A DNA stretch of 35,727 bases from Ceratorhiza oryzae-sativae (lineage: Eukaryota; Basidiomycota; Agaricomycetes; Cantharellales; Ceratobasidiaceae), in contig JARWMV010000146.1 in NCBI GenBank assembly GCA_030998015.1, positions 1-35,727 on the forward strand. Reading direction: 5' to 3'. Positions 16,901 through 24,317 of the stretch are shown in pieces; within the stretch, counting starts at the first letter, position 1, and every line of letters begins with the position of its first letter. Both the position numbers and the translations under genes were made by a program. The notes beneath the pieces were generated by a model, which worked only from the letters and a program-made list of their open reading frames with translations, did no database searches and was not told the origin of the DNA.

Positions 16901-19900
16901 AATATTTTGCATTAGTTTGGACTATGTCTTTTTTCTCAATAGATTAATGAAAAGGCGTAAAGCATTGGAATTAATGCACTTTTCTGTCTATTTTACAAAA
17001 TTTTCACGTATAGTCTCTGAGGCTTTGATTTTTGTCATTAAAGCCTGCTAGTCGAAAGTTAATATCACAAATAAGAAATTTTCTTGCTGTTTGTAGACAA
17101 CAAGGGATAATAATACCTCAGAATTTATAGCCTAACATGCCATTTCACCTACAATGGAATGGCCAGCTACCCAGAGGTTTTTGACAATTGACCCCCCAAA
17201 CAATGCAGCTACGCTGCATTGTTTGGGGGGGCAATTGCCCCCCAACATGCTGTAAGGCATTGGGGGTCAATTGTTCTAGCATATAGTGAAATTTTAATTA
17301 AGCCAGGTTATTTTAGACCTAATAGACTAAAGATTAAAGTAGCAACAGGTGCTAAATAAAAAAGTACTTTATTTGCTTGTGCTGGTATAATTGTTTCTTT
17401 AAGCACTAATTTAGCCGCATCTGCGACTTTTCTTGGGGAAAGGGGATTGATTTTAATGGTTTTTATATTGTGAATTGAGCATGACTGTAATAATAATATC
17501 CTTTGAATGGTTTTTTCGTATCTAGATTTCTGCCAAGTGTTCTTGCAGAAATGTGCGTTACCTTTGCAGCCATTCGGATACTTCGAAAAGGGCCCCCACT
17601 CACAAGTGTAAAATTAGTTGCATCATACCCCCGCTTATCGGCTGAAATCTTAGGTGTAACCCAAGATTTCAGCCGATAAGCGGAGGGTCAACGACCCGTG
17701 GGTATGGTTATCGAGGCCGCGTTCGCGGCGAGCCGCGCGCACGCCAGGGCCGCCTTGGCTTAAGCCAAGGCGTTCGCAGGCGTGCACGGGTCATATACAT
17801 AAATTTTAGTTCCAGCTTTTTCAGCTGCTCCCCAATGATTGCAATGCGCGCCACAAGACTTGTGGCGCTCATTGCATAAGGTAATGGCCCCCCCCCAATA
17901 CGTTTGTGACGCATTGGGAGGCCATTGCCTTATTGGGGGTCACCTGCAATATCTAAAGCTCGGATTCCGGGACCTTTACCATAAAATGGATTATTTATTC
18001 CCAGTTTTGAAATACTTTTTCGAACTCGAGTGGCTTCAGAATCTTTTCGACCCTGTAAGCTAGAACTAATCTTTGCTCGAGTTAATGCCGATAAAATACC
18101 TGGAACTCGTGGATCCGATGATGCAATCATTAAAATATTAAGGAGCGGTTTGAAGTTAGATAAATACCAATTTTCTCGGTCATTTAGCTGTTCTCGGGTA
18201 CAAGTTTCTACTACTGACCCCCAAACATGTGCAGCTACGCTGCATTGTTTGGTGGGCAGCAACCCCCCGATATTGTAATGCCCGCCGGCGTTAGAGGGAA
18301 TCCTAAAGATTCCCTCGTAGAAAATGACGACCGTTCGTCATTTTCAGCCGGCGGCTAAATATCGATATTATGCCGCGCACTAGCAATCGCAAACGGTTGC
18401 GATTGCTCACGTTGGTTGGTGGGACAAGTCCCACCAGCAACTAACGCGCGCGGCAATGTCGGGGGTCTACAGTGATTGAAAATAAAGACCAACCAAATAC
18501 TTTAAGAAATATACCCAAGAAGTTGTTTTGTTTGGGTCCATTGTGGGCAGCCGCATAGCGCGCTGCTGGGCAGCCGCATAGCGCGCTGCTGGGCAGCCGC
18601 ATAGCGCGCTGCTGGGCAGCCGCATAGCGCGCTGCTGGGCAGCCGCATAGCGCGCTGCTGGGCAGCCGCATAGCGCGCTGCTGGGCAGCCGCATAGCGCG
18701 CTGCTGGGCAGCCGCATAGCGCGCTGCTGGGCAGCCGCATAGCGCGCTGCTGGGCAGCCGCATAGCGCGCTGCTGGGCAGCCGCATAGCGCGCTGCTGGG
18801 CAGCCGCATAGCGCGCTGCAAAAATGATATTTGAATCGGGCCCCTAAATCAACACTAGAACCATAGTAGCTAAATAACCGGAATGGTAGAAACGTGATTT
18901 TGTAAATACCGCTAACTCCATTCCAGGCTTTTCGGAAAGAAAGAATATTACCCGTGCACGCCTGCGAACGCCTTGGCTTGCCAAGGCGGCCCTGGCGTGC
19001 GCGCGGCTCGCCGCGAACGCGGCCTCGTTAACAATGCCCACGGGTCGTTGACCCTCCGCTTTATTACCCCTGCCAAGACGTGCGCTAAAGCGCAGTTCTC
19101 TAGGCAGGGCGGCTGAAATCTTGGGTTACACCTAAGATTTTAGCCGATAGAGCGGGGGCCCGCGCGCGTTAGTTGCTGGTGGGACTTGTCCCACCAACCA
19201 ACGTGAGCAATCGCAACCGTTTGCGATTGCTAGTGCGCGGCATAATATCGATATTTAGCCGCCGGCTGAAAATGACGAACGGTCGTCATTTTCTACGAGG
19301 GAATCTTTATGGGAGGTAGCCTGGACCATGAGACTCATGGTCAAGGCTACCTCATCTGAGGATTCCCTCTAACGCCGGCGGAGGTACATCTTGACAATGA
19401 TCAAGGGCTATATGTTTTTTAAATCGCTCAATCTTAGGCCAAGACATATATCGAATTATCTGGCGATATATAAATCCTGGTTCCTTACAAACAAGGAGAT
19501 TGAAAGCAAGATAAGTATTTTCAATAGAATCTAAATGCACAATTGTGTAAATAATAAAATTTAATAATAAAATTAATGCGACTTTCCCTTAAGAAATAGA
19601 TCATATCAATAATATTAGTTATACCCAACTTACCGGGTTCTTTGTTATTTAAGCAGCTGGAAGCTAGATAACTTATTTCAGTAGTATTACAATACACAAG
19701 GCACTAGATTTTAGGGATCACTTTAAAGTTCCCTCGCTAATCCGCCCCGCCAATCGGTTTTGACCAACCGCTTGCTCAATTTGTGAAATTAGTCCATTTC
19801 AATTTTCCCTAACCCTATCCGTAGGGCGTGACATCCTAAAAATGTACGCTGGAGGGGAGGGGAAAAAATTTAATATAACTACAGCCCAATTTTGTGTAAC

Positions 19901-21924
19901 ATCATAACAGGCATAAGGTTTTTTAGTAAACTTTGCATTTTAGGTAAGCTTCGTTTGGGTATTTTGATTCTATAACTATCTCTTTCTTTGTAAACATAAC
20001 TCTCTAAATTCCAGTTGGCATTTAAAGTATTAGATAATAGAGTTACTTCTTCGTAACTAAATGAGTCAGTACAAAGAATAACCAATGACCCCCCAAACTG
20101 ATGCAGCTATGCTGCATTGTTTGGGGGGGTAATGGCTCGGAGGCCATTGAGTGTGTTTTTTGACCCGTGCACGCCTGCGAACGCCCTGGCTTAAGCCAAG
20201 CAAGCTTGGCTCATATTGACCTTAAGGTCAATAATCAAGCCAAGGCGGCCCTGGCGTGCGCGCGGCTCGCCGCGAACGCGGCCTCGATAACCAAACCCCT
20301 CGGGTCAACAGCATGTATTTATATATAAATACAATGCTGGATGACCCTAAGCGGGGGTTTGAAAAGATCCATCTTCAGCAATTAAGTGAGCCAAACCTCT
20401 AGGTGTTAGCAGATTTGCAATATTTAATGGTATTACTTTTTTACCCTCATGGTAAAATAGGTTATATAAATAATTAAAACAAGGCAAGGAATAGGTAGTA
20501 AATACAATTCGAGTATAAACTTTACCGGTTCTGGTATCCGGTTGTCTATCATAGATTTTGGGGGTTGAACTACAATAGCTTTCAAATAATTCAAATAAAT
20601 AGAATAAATAGTCCCGCGCGCGTTAGTTGCTGGTGGGACTTGTCCCACCAACCAACGTGAGCAATCGCAACCGTTTGCGATTGCTAGTGCGCGGCATAAT
20701 ATCGATATTTAGCCGCCGGCTGAAAATGACGAACGGTCGTCATTTTCTACGAGGGAATCTTTAGGATTCCCTCTAACGCCGGCGGGACTTACTCCTTGTT
20801 CGAAATATAAAGTTACATTTCCCGTTTGATAACGGTCTCGACAGTGTAAATCACCCAAAAGGCAGCCAACTAGAATTTCTTTCAAATTTTCTGCCAGTTC
20901 AAAACTATTTCTTTCCGCTTGACTCAATCGCCGTTTTGGTTTTTGTGCAGAGTTTTCTTCGGGTTTTGTAGGCACTACAAAAGACAGCACTAACAATGGA
21001 CTACAATTAATGTCACCCAATCCTGCAATTACAGAGTAAAAAAAATTGTTGAGATGTTCACAAAAGTAAGCTGATTCAATTTCAAAAGAGCAAATATTTA
21101 TTACCCGTGCACGCCTGCGAACGCCTTGGCTTGCCAAGGCGGCCCTGGCGTGCGCGCGGCTCGCCGCGAACGCGGCCTCGTTAACAATGCCCACGGGTCG
21201 TTGACCCTCCGCTTTAGCGGCTGAAATCTTGGGTTACACCTAAGATTTTAGCCGATAGAGCGGGGGCATTATATTAAGAACAATAAATAAAAAGGCGGCA
21301 GCGGCATTCCTCAAGAAATAGATCATATCATCATACTATAATATGCCAGGCTTGGTAACGCATTGGGAGGCCAGTAGACCCTGCCGGCGGCAAGAATTTA
21401 TTAAGGGAAACCCGACCGGAAACTAGGGTCCCCACCATACTTGAAAGTATGCAGAACGTGTGATCGTTGAAGGGAGTTGAACTCTTACTTGCTGATTGTG
21501 CCTAAAAACTTAATTGTCACTCTACTGACCCCCAAACATGTGCAGCTACGCTGCATTGTTTGAGGGGCAGTAGCCCCCCAATAATGCGCAATTATTGGGG
21601 GTCTACGAGTATAAATTTTTAATTGACGGTTCCCAGCATATAGTTCTGTTTTCAATTATCTCTGCCCCAAATGATTCTGTCTAAGGTAAGAGGGTATTCA
21701 CCATGGTGAATACCCTAGGGACGCACCGCGACGCATCCATGAGATAATGCCACTCGCTAGGCAAATGGTTGAGCTATACCATAGATACCAACAGTATCTG
21801 GACCTACTCTTCTTTGCATGGCCGCTAATACTTTTCTTTCTATTATGGTCATGAAAGCAACACCTAATAACATAGGTACAAGAACAATAAGGACGTTTAA
21901 AAAATTAAATCCTGTGGATGACAT
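10626..21924 (-). CDS. nad1: NADH dehydrogenase subunit 1, complete gene in four exons
   Basis: Membrane subunit of respiratory complex I near the quinone site. The exons are 21924-21765, 17426-17317, 15361-15002 and 10985-10626 (TAA stop), giving 329 codons, a normal Nad1 length. Joins recreate conserved Nad1 sequence: QP-F-AD, SLL-G-W-AVIPFG and [14 protein letters not shown]. At each junction the 5' exon can end in T and the intron in G, as group I introns require. Every exon is free of stops, frameshifts and mobile elements, whereas the introns are full of them. The gene spans 11.3 kb for less than 1 kb of coding sequence. Introns 1-3 each have a group I core and one or two endonuclease genes. 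No alternative start is needed. Confidence 0.93.
11100..11271 (+). repeat. Family B element (copy 13), B+A composite
   Basis: 172-bp form joined to the A element at 11272. The pair marks the 3' end of the GIY-YIG gene. Confidence 0.9.
11272..11437 (+). repeat. Family A element (copy 8), composite
   Basis: Short form with a 4-bp-shortened CTTGGC arm. Its right flank AATATT is shared by most composites. Confidence 0.88.
11530..11764 (-). repeat. Family A element (copy 9)
   Basis: Splits the GIY-YIG gene at KTFK-NQIE. TCAAA (element orientation) is duplicated. The inner arm reads GGGGTTTGG, matching a CAAACCCC left end. Confidence 0.88.
11881..11921 (+). repeat. Stand-alone K hairpin
   Basis: CCATGCAAGATTTATAAAATCTTGCTGG is a close relative of the 40-bp loop insert of the 212-bp B elements. 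It sits inside the GIY-YIG gene. Confidence 0.7.
11947..12198 (-). repeat. Family A element (copy 10)
   Basis: Full form with KpnI and AT-rich arms and an extended CTTGGC arm. It is flanked by TCATA on both sides, and removal gives FGKN-HTLES in frame. Confidence 0.88.
12274..12495 (+). repeat. Family B element, 222-bp form (copy 14)
   Basis: In the GIY-YIG gene between KSMLG and HTAEA. The join is one base out of frame, so a few bases (expected codons for YK) were lost here. Confidence 0.9.
12634..12775 (-). repeat. Family D element with nested C, inverted
   Basis: It matches 1671-1812 and 14449-14590 in reverse. Together with the A variant that follows it disrupts the GIY-YIG gene between HEDP and DIETEV. 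Confidence 0.75.
12785..12930 (+). repeat. Family A element, GGCCCCTCTGGCC variant (copy 11)
   Basis: It has ends ACCCGTGCC and GGCACGGGTCA and the KpnI arm. The CCGCGTTCGCGG and CTTGGC hairpins are replaced by GCGAGGCGGCCCCTCTGGCC and GCAGCTGC. A shortened relative lies at 25495-25575. Confidence 0.75.
13147..13318 (+). repeat. Family B element, 172-bp form (copy 15)
   Basis: Splits the GIY-YIG domain directly after ERFTD. Joining CACAGATC to AGGGTATC on the minus strand restores the frame with nothing duplicated. Confidence 0.92.
13623..13837 (+). repeat. Family A element (copy 12)
   Basis: Flanked by TCAAA. It sits five codons after the ATG of the GIY-YIG gene, and removal joins MLSNL to INFLF. 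It has the CGGCTAAAATC arm and the KpnI arm. Confidence 0.88.
13942..14113 (+). repeat. Family B element, 172-bp form (copy 16)
   Basis: In nad1 intron 3 between the core and the endonuclease start. Confidence 0.9.
14128..14150 (-). repeat. Single unit related to the 23-bp tandem repeat
   Basis: GCAGCGCGTTACGCGGCTGCCC, with two differences from the amplified unit. Confidence 0.6.
14449..14590 (+). repeat. Family D element with nested C
   Basis: Same layout as 1671-1812. It is inserted between R and S of the nad1 intron 3 core, that is, in the P8 region. Confidence 0.78.
14656..14847 (+). repeat. Family E composite, large form
   Basis: It is bounded by CCCTGTCGTC and TACAGGG. The first palindrome has a further hairpin (CAGCGGACCC...GGGTCCGCTG) inserted at its tip, and a second CCCCCCAAAC palindrome follows. 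It is inserted between Q and R of the intron core. Confidence 0.72.
15002..15361 (-). CDS. nad1: nad1 exon 3
   Basis: 120 codons beginning [20 protein letters not shown] and ending [10 protein letters not shown]. It contains [18 protein letters not shown], the matrix-loop region conserved in Nad1. Intron 3 begins GCATTACTAAG. Confidence 0.95.
15402..15623 (+). repeat. Family B element, 222-bp form (copy 17)
   Basis: It cuts the LAGLIDADG gene after KPHIIPSM, the usual last few residues of the family, only 41 nt from nad1 exon 3. Confidence 0.9.
16250..16451 (-). repeat. Family A element (copy 13)
   Basis: Lacks the KpnI arm and has an extended CTTGGC arm. TCAAA is duplicated. The left end CAAACCC matches the inner arm GGGGTTTGG. 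Confidence 0.88.
16544..16765 (+). repeat. Family B element, 222-bp form (copy 18)
   Basis: In the LAGLIDADG gene of nad1 intron 2. Joining ATATGCCT to AGTCTAAG restores the frame. Confidence 0.92.
17190..17268 (+). repeat. Family E element
   Basis: Two palindromes between AATT duplications (17186-17189, 17269-17272). It lies in the 5' part of nad1 intron 2, only about 45 nt from exon 2. Confidence 0.8.
17317..17426 (-). CDS. nad1: nad1 exon 2
   Basis: A mini-exon of 110 nt. It reads [20 protein letters not shown] and then [16 protein letters not shown], the classic Nad1 segment between QPFAD and GWAVIPF. Too short to show in simple ORF listings, it is identified by the conserved residues and by both flanking group I introns. 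Confidence 0.93.
17624..17794 (+). repeat. Family A element (copy 14)
   Basis: TCATA on both sides. It has the CGGCTGAAATC arm and lacks the KpnI arm. Removal gives KIYVY-DATNF in the GIY-YIG gene. Confidence 0.88.
17829..17943 (+). repeat. Family E element
   Basis: CCCCAATGATTGC and an inner GCGCCACAAGACTTGTGGCGC hairpin are followed by CCCCCCAATACG...CATTGGGAGG and TTGGGGGTC. CTGC flanks both sides (GCAG on the gene strand), and removal keeps DIA-AEKA in frame. Confidence 0.75.
18216..18467 (+). repeat. Family E element containing B copy 19
   Basis: 252 nt, identical in layout to 5762-6013 but inverted. Removal from the GIY-YIG gene rejoins SITV-VETC. The flanks share GTA on the gene strand. 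Confidence 0.8.
18282..18453 (+). repeat. Family B element, 172-bp form (copy 19)
   Basis: Nested in E between TATTGTAATGC and CAATGTCGG, the same site as copy 6. Confidence 0.9.
18545..18820 (+). repeat. Tandem array, 12 units of 23 bp
   Basis: Twelve head-to-tail copies of GGGCAGCCGCATAGCGCGCTGCT (written here in two parts: GGGCAGCCGCATAGC and GCGCTGCT), essentially identical apart from the last base. Each unit is a near-palindrome (GCAGC...GCTGC). It interrupts the GIY-YIG gene between the codons for YHF and NGPK. No unit carries a stop in any of the three minus frames, which produces long artefact ORFs. Confidence 0.95.
18949..19159 (-). repeat. Family A element (copy 15), B+A composite
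   Basis: CGGCTGAAATC arm with an inserted C unit (19064-19110). Right flank AATATTC on the gene strand. Confidence 0.88.
19160..19381 (-). repeat. Family B element, 222-bp form (copy 20), B+A composite
   Basis: Fused to the A element at 19159. Removing the whole composite rejoins QDVP to NILS in the GIY-YIG gene. Confidence 0.92.
20097..20144 (+). repeat. Family E element
   Basis: CCCCCCAAACTGATGCAGC palindrome plus a short GGCTCGGAGGC arm. The flanks on the gene strand are AATG and ATTG. Confidence 0.7.
20161..20362 (-). repeat. Family A element (copy 16)
   Basis: Same form as copies 13 and 18, with a TCAAA duplication directly after the motif 2 codons EDGSF. Confidence 0.88.
20614..20785 (-). 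repeat. Family B element, 172-bp form (copy 21)
   Basis: Sits after EQGVS. The frame rejoins if one extra C/G at the element edge belongs to the element (flanks GTC...GAC). Confidence 0.9.
21101..21268 (-). repeat. Family A element (copy 17), stand-alone short form
   Basis: The same A form as in the composites but without B. TAAT on both sides in element orientation shows what its target duplication looks like when B is absent. Confidence 0.85.
21527..21603 (+). repeat. Family E element
   Basis: Lies between P and Q of the nad1 intron 1 core. TACT and TAC(G) flank it. Confidence 0.7.
21765..21924 (-). CDS. nad1: nad1 exon 1
   Basis: Starts at ATG 21924 ([20 protein letters not shown]), has [20 protein letters not shown] and ends GIYGIAQP plus the first base of the Phe codon. 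The ERK and QRRVGP motifs are diagnostic of Nad1. Confidence 0.95.
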
Positions 21925-22115
21925 TGATTTGTAAAATTGTAAATATTTATAAGACTTACATTTTAAAGGTATATCATATTACAGAATCATGCTATATTTT
22001 TAATTCAGGCATCTACCTGAAAAACATGTTTTCCAGGATGCTGAACTTAGGATCCCGTGGGGCGCCACAAATAAATGATAGAATGACTTGATAATATAAT
22101 CACATCCTCTATGAA
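21925..22115 (-). promoter_or_regulatory. nad1 leader region (copy 1)
   Basis: AGTCTTATAAATAT (21943-21956), AATATGATATACCTT and TCATAGAGGATGTGATT are shared with the region upstream of the LAGLIDADG gene at 27111. A transcription or processing signal is possible, but no experimental consensus is known to me for this organism. Confidence 0.35.
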
Positions 22116-22436
22116 TATTAAACTTATGTAGTTATTCTATTTTCTTATTTCTTAGGGAAATCCCCCGCGCCGGTAAGGACTTTCCATGTCGTGCATTGTA
22201 TTGCCACAAGCCCCGACAGGGGCAGCCAAAAACCATTTTGGGAGTACTGCAGCGGAGCTGCAGTATCTTTGTTTCACTAAATTTTCCTTAGGACTGGCGA
22301 TTGGATTTCCAACCCCCGATTTGCGCATCATGATGCGCAAATCGGACTCTTCCCGTCCTCGGTTGGGTTAGGCGTTCACTGATCGGTCATCGAAGATGTC
22401 CGGCAGAGACGCACCCAAACTGAAAGGGAAACTAAT
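22116..22436. other. Gene-free hairpin-rich region
   Basis: Contains CCGATTTGCGCATCATGATGCGC (22316-22345, perfect palindrome extending to CGG), a GTACTGCAGCGGAGCTGCAGTAT hairpin near 22234 and the TCGGTCATCGAAGATGTCCGG motif. No gene is seen. Confidence 0.5.
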
Positions 22437-22655
22437 CCGTCGCGCTGGGACGCCCGAATGGATGTCCCTTGGGCCCGTAGGGCCCAAAACCACCCCCAAA
22501 CAATGCAGCGTAGCTGCACATGTTTGGGGGTGTTTTTGGAAATCACATTTCGGGCGTCCCCAGCGCGGCCGGCTCGAGGGTCTTAAAGAAACCGTCGCGG
22601 CCGGCTCGCCGAGAATCGATGATTTGCGAAGGCAAATCTACATCGATTCTCGAGG
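22437..22655 (+). repeat. Family F element with nested E
   Basis: CCGTCGCGCTGGGACGCCCGAATGG, then CCCAAAACCACC, a CCCCCAAAC palindrome, then GGAAATCACATTTCGGGCGTCCCCAGCGCGG, and a terminal ATCGATGATTTGCGAAGG / AAATCTACATCGATTCTCGAG arm. Confidence 0.72.
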
Positions 22656-23034
22656 GTTAGTTTTTAGGTTAGGGTCGGGAATAATTCGCTAGCCCATGGG
22701 GAACTAGGTCGCCAGCTCTTTGGACACATACAAAAAGGTTTAGAAAGATTTTCGATACATAGCCTAATAACATAAGACGAAACCTAGGGCCTTTTCTTCA
22801 ATTATTATAATTAGGGGAATACCTCTAATATATTGTTATACAAATAACAATACTAGTGGGACACCATAATTAGAAATTTATTTGTTTTGTGTACTATCGA
22901 AATCAAATGAACTAAACCCAACACGTGTTGGAGTATACCTGGGGCATGTCTTCCAGTTGGAGACTAGTAGGAAGCCCAGGGGTAACTGGGCGCCCCACCC
23001 AACAGGGCGAATGCCATAATTCGATTCCACAGTA
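22656..23034. other. Gene-free region with leader fragments
   Basis: ATAAGACGAAACCTAGGGCC (22769-22788) matches the leader-like repeats at 9995 and 27347. CAACACGTGTTGG and GGGGTAACTGGGCGCCCC are hairpins. No gene is recognised. Confidence 0.4.
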
Positions 23035-23180
23035 GACCCCCAATGATTGCAATGGCCCTCCCAATACGTTGGCCCGTAGGGCGTGCCTTACAGGCTTGGT
23101 AACGCATTGGGAGGTCATTGCATTATTGGGGGGCTACTGCCCCCCAAACAATGCAGCGTAGCTGCACATGTTTGGGGGTC
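23035..23180 (+). repeat. Family E composite
   Basis: GACCCCCAATGATTGCAATGG, an inner arm CCTCCCAATACG...GCATTGGGAGG and a CCCCCCAAAC palindrome. AGTA occurs directly on both sides. Confidence 0.78.
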
Positions 23181-23475
23181 AGTAGTAATATTTTAAGAAA
23201 AGGGTAAGTAAGTGGAGTATGGTTGAAATGTTAAATTATGGGGTCCCTGTAGAAGTATATCTTCTAATGAGATTCTCCTAAACTAAAGCAGCTCCGATCG
23301 TCCATTTTATGGACTTCTTCATACGGAAGATTGAAGCTGCGTGATCTTAGGGGAGGGGTTTGTTGGAAATTCATTTTTTTTTTTGACTAAAAATGATTAA
23401 TATTGACTAATATTAATTAATATTAAGGAAGTCTGCCATAACTCCCAATCAAAGAAAGAAACAATACTCTAAACA
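23181..23475. other. Gene-free AT-rich region
   Basis: GTGGAGTATGG at 23211-23225 matches the leader repeats. A T12 run lies near 23374, followed by ATTAATATTGACTAATATTAATTAATATT, here only partly quoted as ATTAATATTGAC. GCAGCTCCGATC...GAAGCTGCGTGATC may form a helix. Confidence 0.35.
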
Positions 23476-23650
23476 TTAAAGACCTATTTTATATCGCATC
23501 ATCGGTTTAGTGCGCCCCTGCCGGACATCTTCGATGACCGAGCAGGGAACGCGCGGAGGCATTATAGGTGATAACCATTTTGTAGTTCAGGTATGGACTT
23601 AGAAGAAATTCGTATTCTAAAATTACCATTGTTTTTACTGATGGAACATT

Positions 23651-23833
23651 CCGTCGCGCTGGGGACGCCCGAATGGATGCCCGTAGGGCTTGGCCAAAAC
23701 CACCCCCAAACAATGCAGCGTAGCTGCACATGTTTGGGGGTGTTTTTGGAAATCACATTTCGGGCGTCCCCAGCGCGGCCGTCTCGCCGAGAATCGATGA
23801 TTTGCGAAGGCAAATCTACATCGATTCTCGAGG
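23651..23833 (+). repeat. Family F element with nested E
   Basis: Same build as 22437-22655. In the HE gene it follows codons for KFNLT. Confidence 0.75.
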
Positions 23834-24004
23834 GTCAAATTAAATTTTTCAGTTAAAGTTTTAACCAAAAGATTTACCTCTTCTAATGTGAAAGATTCTG
23901 TACACAAATGTACACCGTTCCCATTCCAATAACCGTCATCGCAAATCCAATAACAAAGCCCCTCAAGTGTTAATAAATCACCTATGTTTGACCCTAACCT
24001 CTTC

Positions 24005-24050
24005 CCCTCCGCGCTCTTTGATCGCCCGCAGGGCGGCCTAAGCGCGGAGG
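24005..24050 (+). repeat. Family D arm without C
   Basis: CCTCCGCGCTC...GCGCGGAGG. It interrupts the HE gene between VIP and NIGD. Confidence 0.68.
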
Positions 24051-24060
24051 AATTACTTTT

Positions 24061-24262
24061 TGACCCGTGCACGCCTGCGAACGCCCTGGCTTAAGCCAAG
24101 CAAGCTTGGCTCATATTGACCTTAAGGTCAATAATCAAGCCAAGGCGGCCCTGGCGTGCGCGCGGCTCGCCGCGAACGCGGCCTCGATAACCAAACCCCT
24201 CGGGTCAACAGCATGTATTTATATATAAATACAATGCTGGATGACCCTAAGCGGGGGTTTGA
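24061..24262 (-). repeat. Family A element (copy 18)
   Basis: TCAAA on both sides. Removal gives VENQ-KVIP in the HE gene. Confidence 0.88.
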
Positions 24263-24317
24263 TTTTCAACATAAAATAGATCTCGTAGTTCGTTATTCAA
24301 TATTTAATTCTGATGAA

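Larger units (their letters stand above)
15624..16912 (-). pseudogene. LAGLIDADG homing endonuclease of nad1 intron 2, interrupted
   Basis: The start ATG is at 16912. Residues [17 protein letters not shown] lead to FYCYM, where B copy 18 intervenes. [13 protein letters not shown] follows, then A copy 13, then [16 protein letters not shown] (motif 1), [17 protein letters not shown] and [16 protein letters not shown] (motif 2, acidic residue kept). It ends at KPHIIPSM next to B copy 17. Removal of B18 reads CYMP-SLRKY and of A13 (keeping one TCAAA) reads TEYQ-KEVIF, both in phase. The 222-bp B copies are a multiple of three but contain stops, so read-through is not possible. Confidence 0.88.
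15362..17316 (-). other. nad1 intron 2, group I with LAGLIDADG gene
   Basis: Core: P near 17103-17125, Q 17041-17058, R 17005-17025 (CCTCAGAGACTATACG) and S 16917-16933 (AAAGACATAGTCC). The endonuclease ATG follows S by a few bases. The 5' exon ends GGT and the intron ends TTTTG. Confidence 0.88.
17463..19540 (-). pseudogene. GIY-YIG homing endonuclease of nad1 intron 1, interrupted
   Basis: No ATG was found; GTG at 19540 is a possible start, and the frame is open upstream to about 19585. Order: hydrophobic and basic N-terminus, SGIYKITF...[14 protein letters not shown] (GIY-YIG motifs near 18870-18920), [37 protein letters not shown] (carries the family's conserved acidic residue), [14 protein letters not shown], and a C-terminal NUMOD1-like [20 protein letters not shown] before TAA at 17463. 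Four insertions split it: a B+A composite at 18949-19381, the 23-bp array at 18545, an E+B unit at 18216 and an E element at 17829, plus A copy 14. All except the array rejoin in phase (DVP-NIL, TV-VET, DIA-AEKA, VY-DATN). The array inserts about 275 nt, which shifts the frame. Confidence 0.88.
19879..21326 (-). pseudogene. LAGLIDADG homing endonuclease of nad1 intron 1, interrupted
   Basis: The ATG at 21326 lies within the S sequence of the intron core. The N-terminus is hydrophobic (FLFIVLN), then [39 protein letters not shown] (motif 1), [31 protein letters not shown] (motif 2), [16 protein letters not shown] and a typical end MMLHKIGL before TAG at 19879. A copy 17 (TAAT duplication), B copy 21, A copy 16 (TCAAA) and an E element interrupt it. 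All four rejoin in phase (LNI-INI, GVS-DYL, SFQ-KTH, HSM-VIL). It would encode a complete protein of usual length if the insertions were absent or removed. Confidence 0.88.
17427..21764 (-). other. nad1 intron 1, group I with two endonuclease genes
   Basis: A 4.3-kb intron. P (TATATGCTGGGAAC) is near 21640, Q (CAATCAGCAAG) near 21495, R (CCTTCAACGATCACACG) near 21475 and S (GATATGATCT) at about 21316-21326. R and S use GATCA/TGATC instead of the usual GACTA/TAGTC, a compensatory P7 change. The S sequence is repeated near 19590-19608, before the second gene. Confidence 0.8.
23476..24300 (-). pseudogene. LAGLIDADG homing endonuclease, C-terminal half only
   Basis: The frame starts just inside a duplicated cox2 tail (stop TAA near 24294) with NNELRDLFYVENQ, then passes A copy 18, a D element, NIGDLLTLEGLCYWICDDGY (motif 2), VHLCTESFTLEEVNLL, family F at 23651, FRIRISSKSIPELQN, a small TGCCGGACATC hairpin module (23515-23558) and the end MMRYKIGL with TAA at 23476. 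Motif 1 is absent, so it cannot be a functional dimer-like enzyme. It closely resembles the gene at 26293-27111, including an F element at the same codon position. Confidence 0.85.

Noticed and set aside
18545..18820. CRISPR array
   Set aside because: The 23-bp units are head to tail with no spacers, there are no cas genes, and the setting is a mitochondrial intron.
18441..18821. Ala/Arg/Cys-rich repeat protein of about 126 residues
   Set aside because: The frame is an artefact of the GC-rich 23-bp array, which has no stops in any minus frame. The same DNA read in three frames gives three similar ORFs, and it interrupts a GIY-YIG gene.
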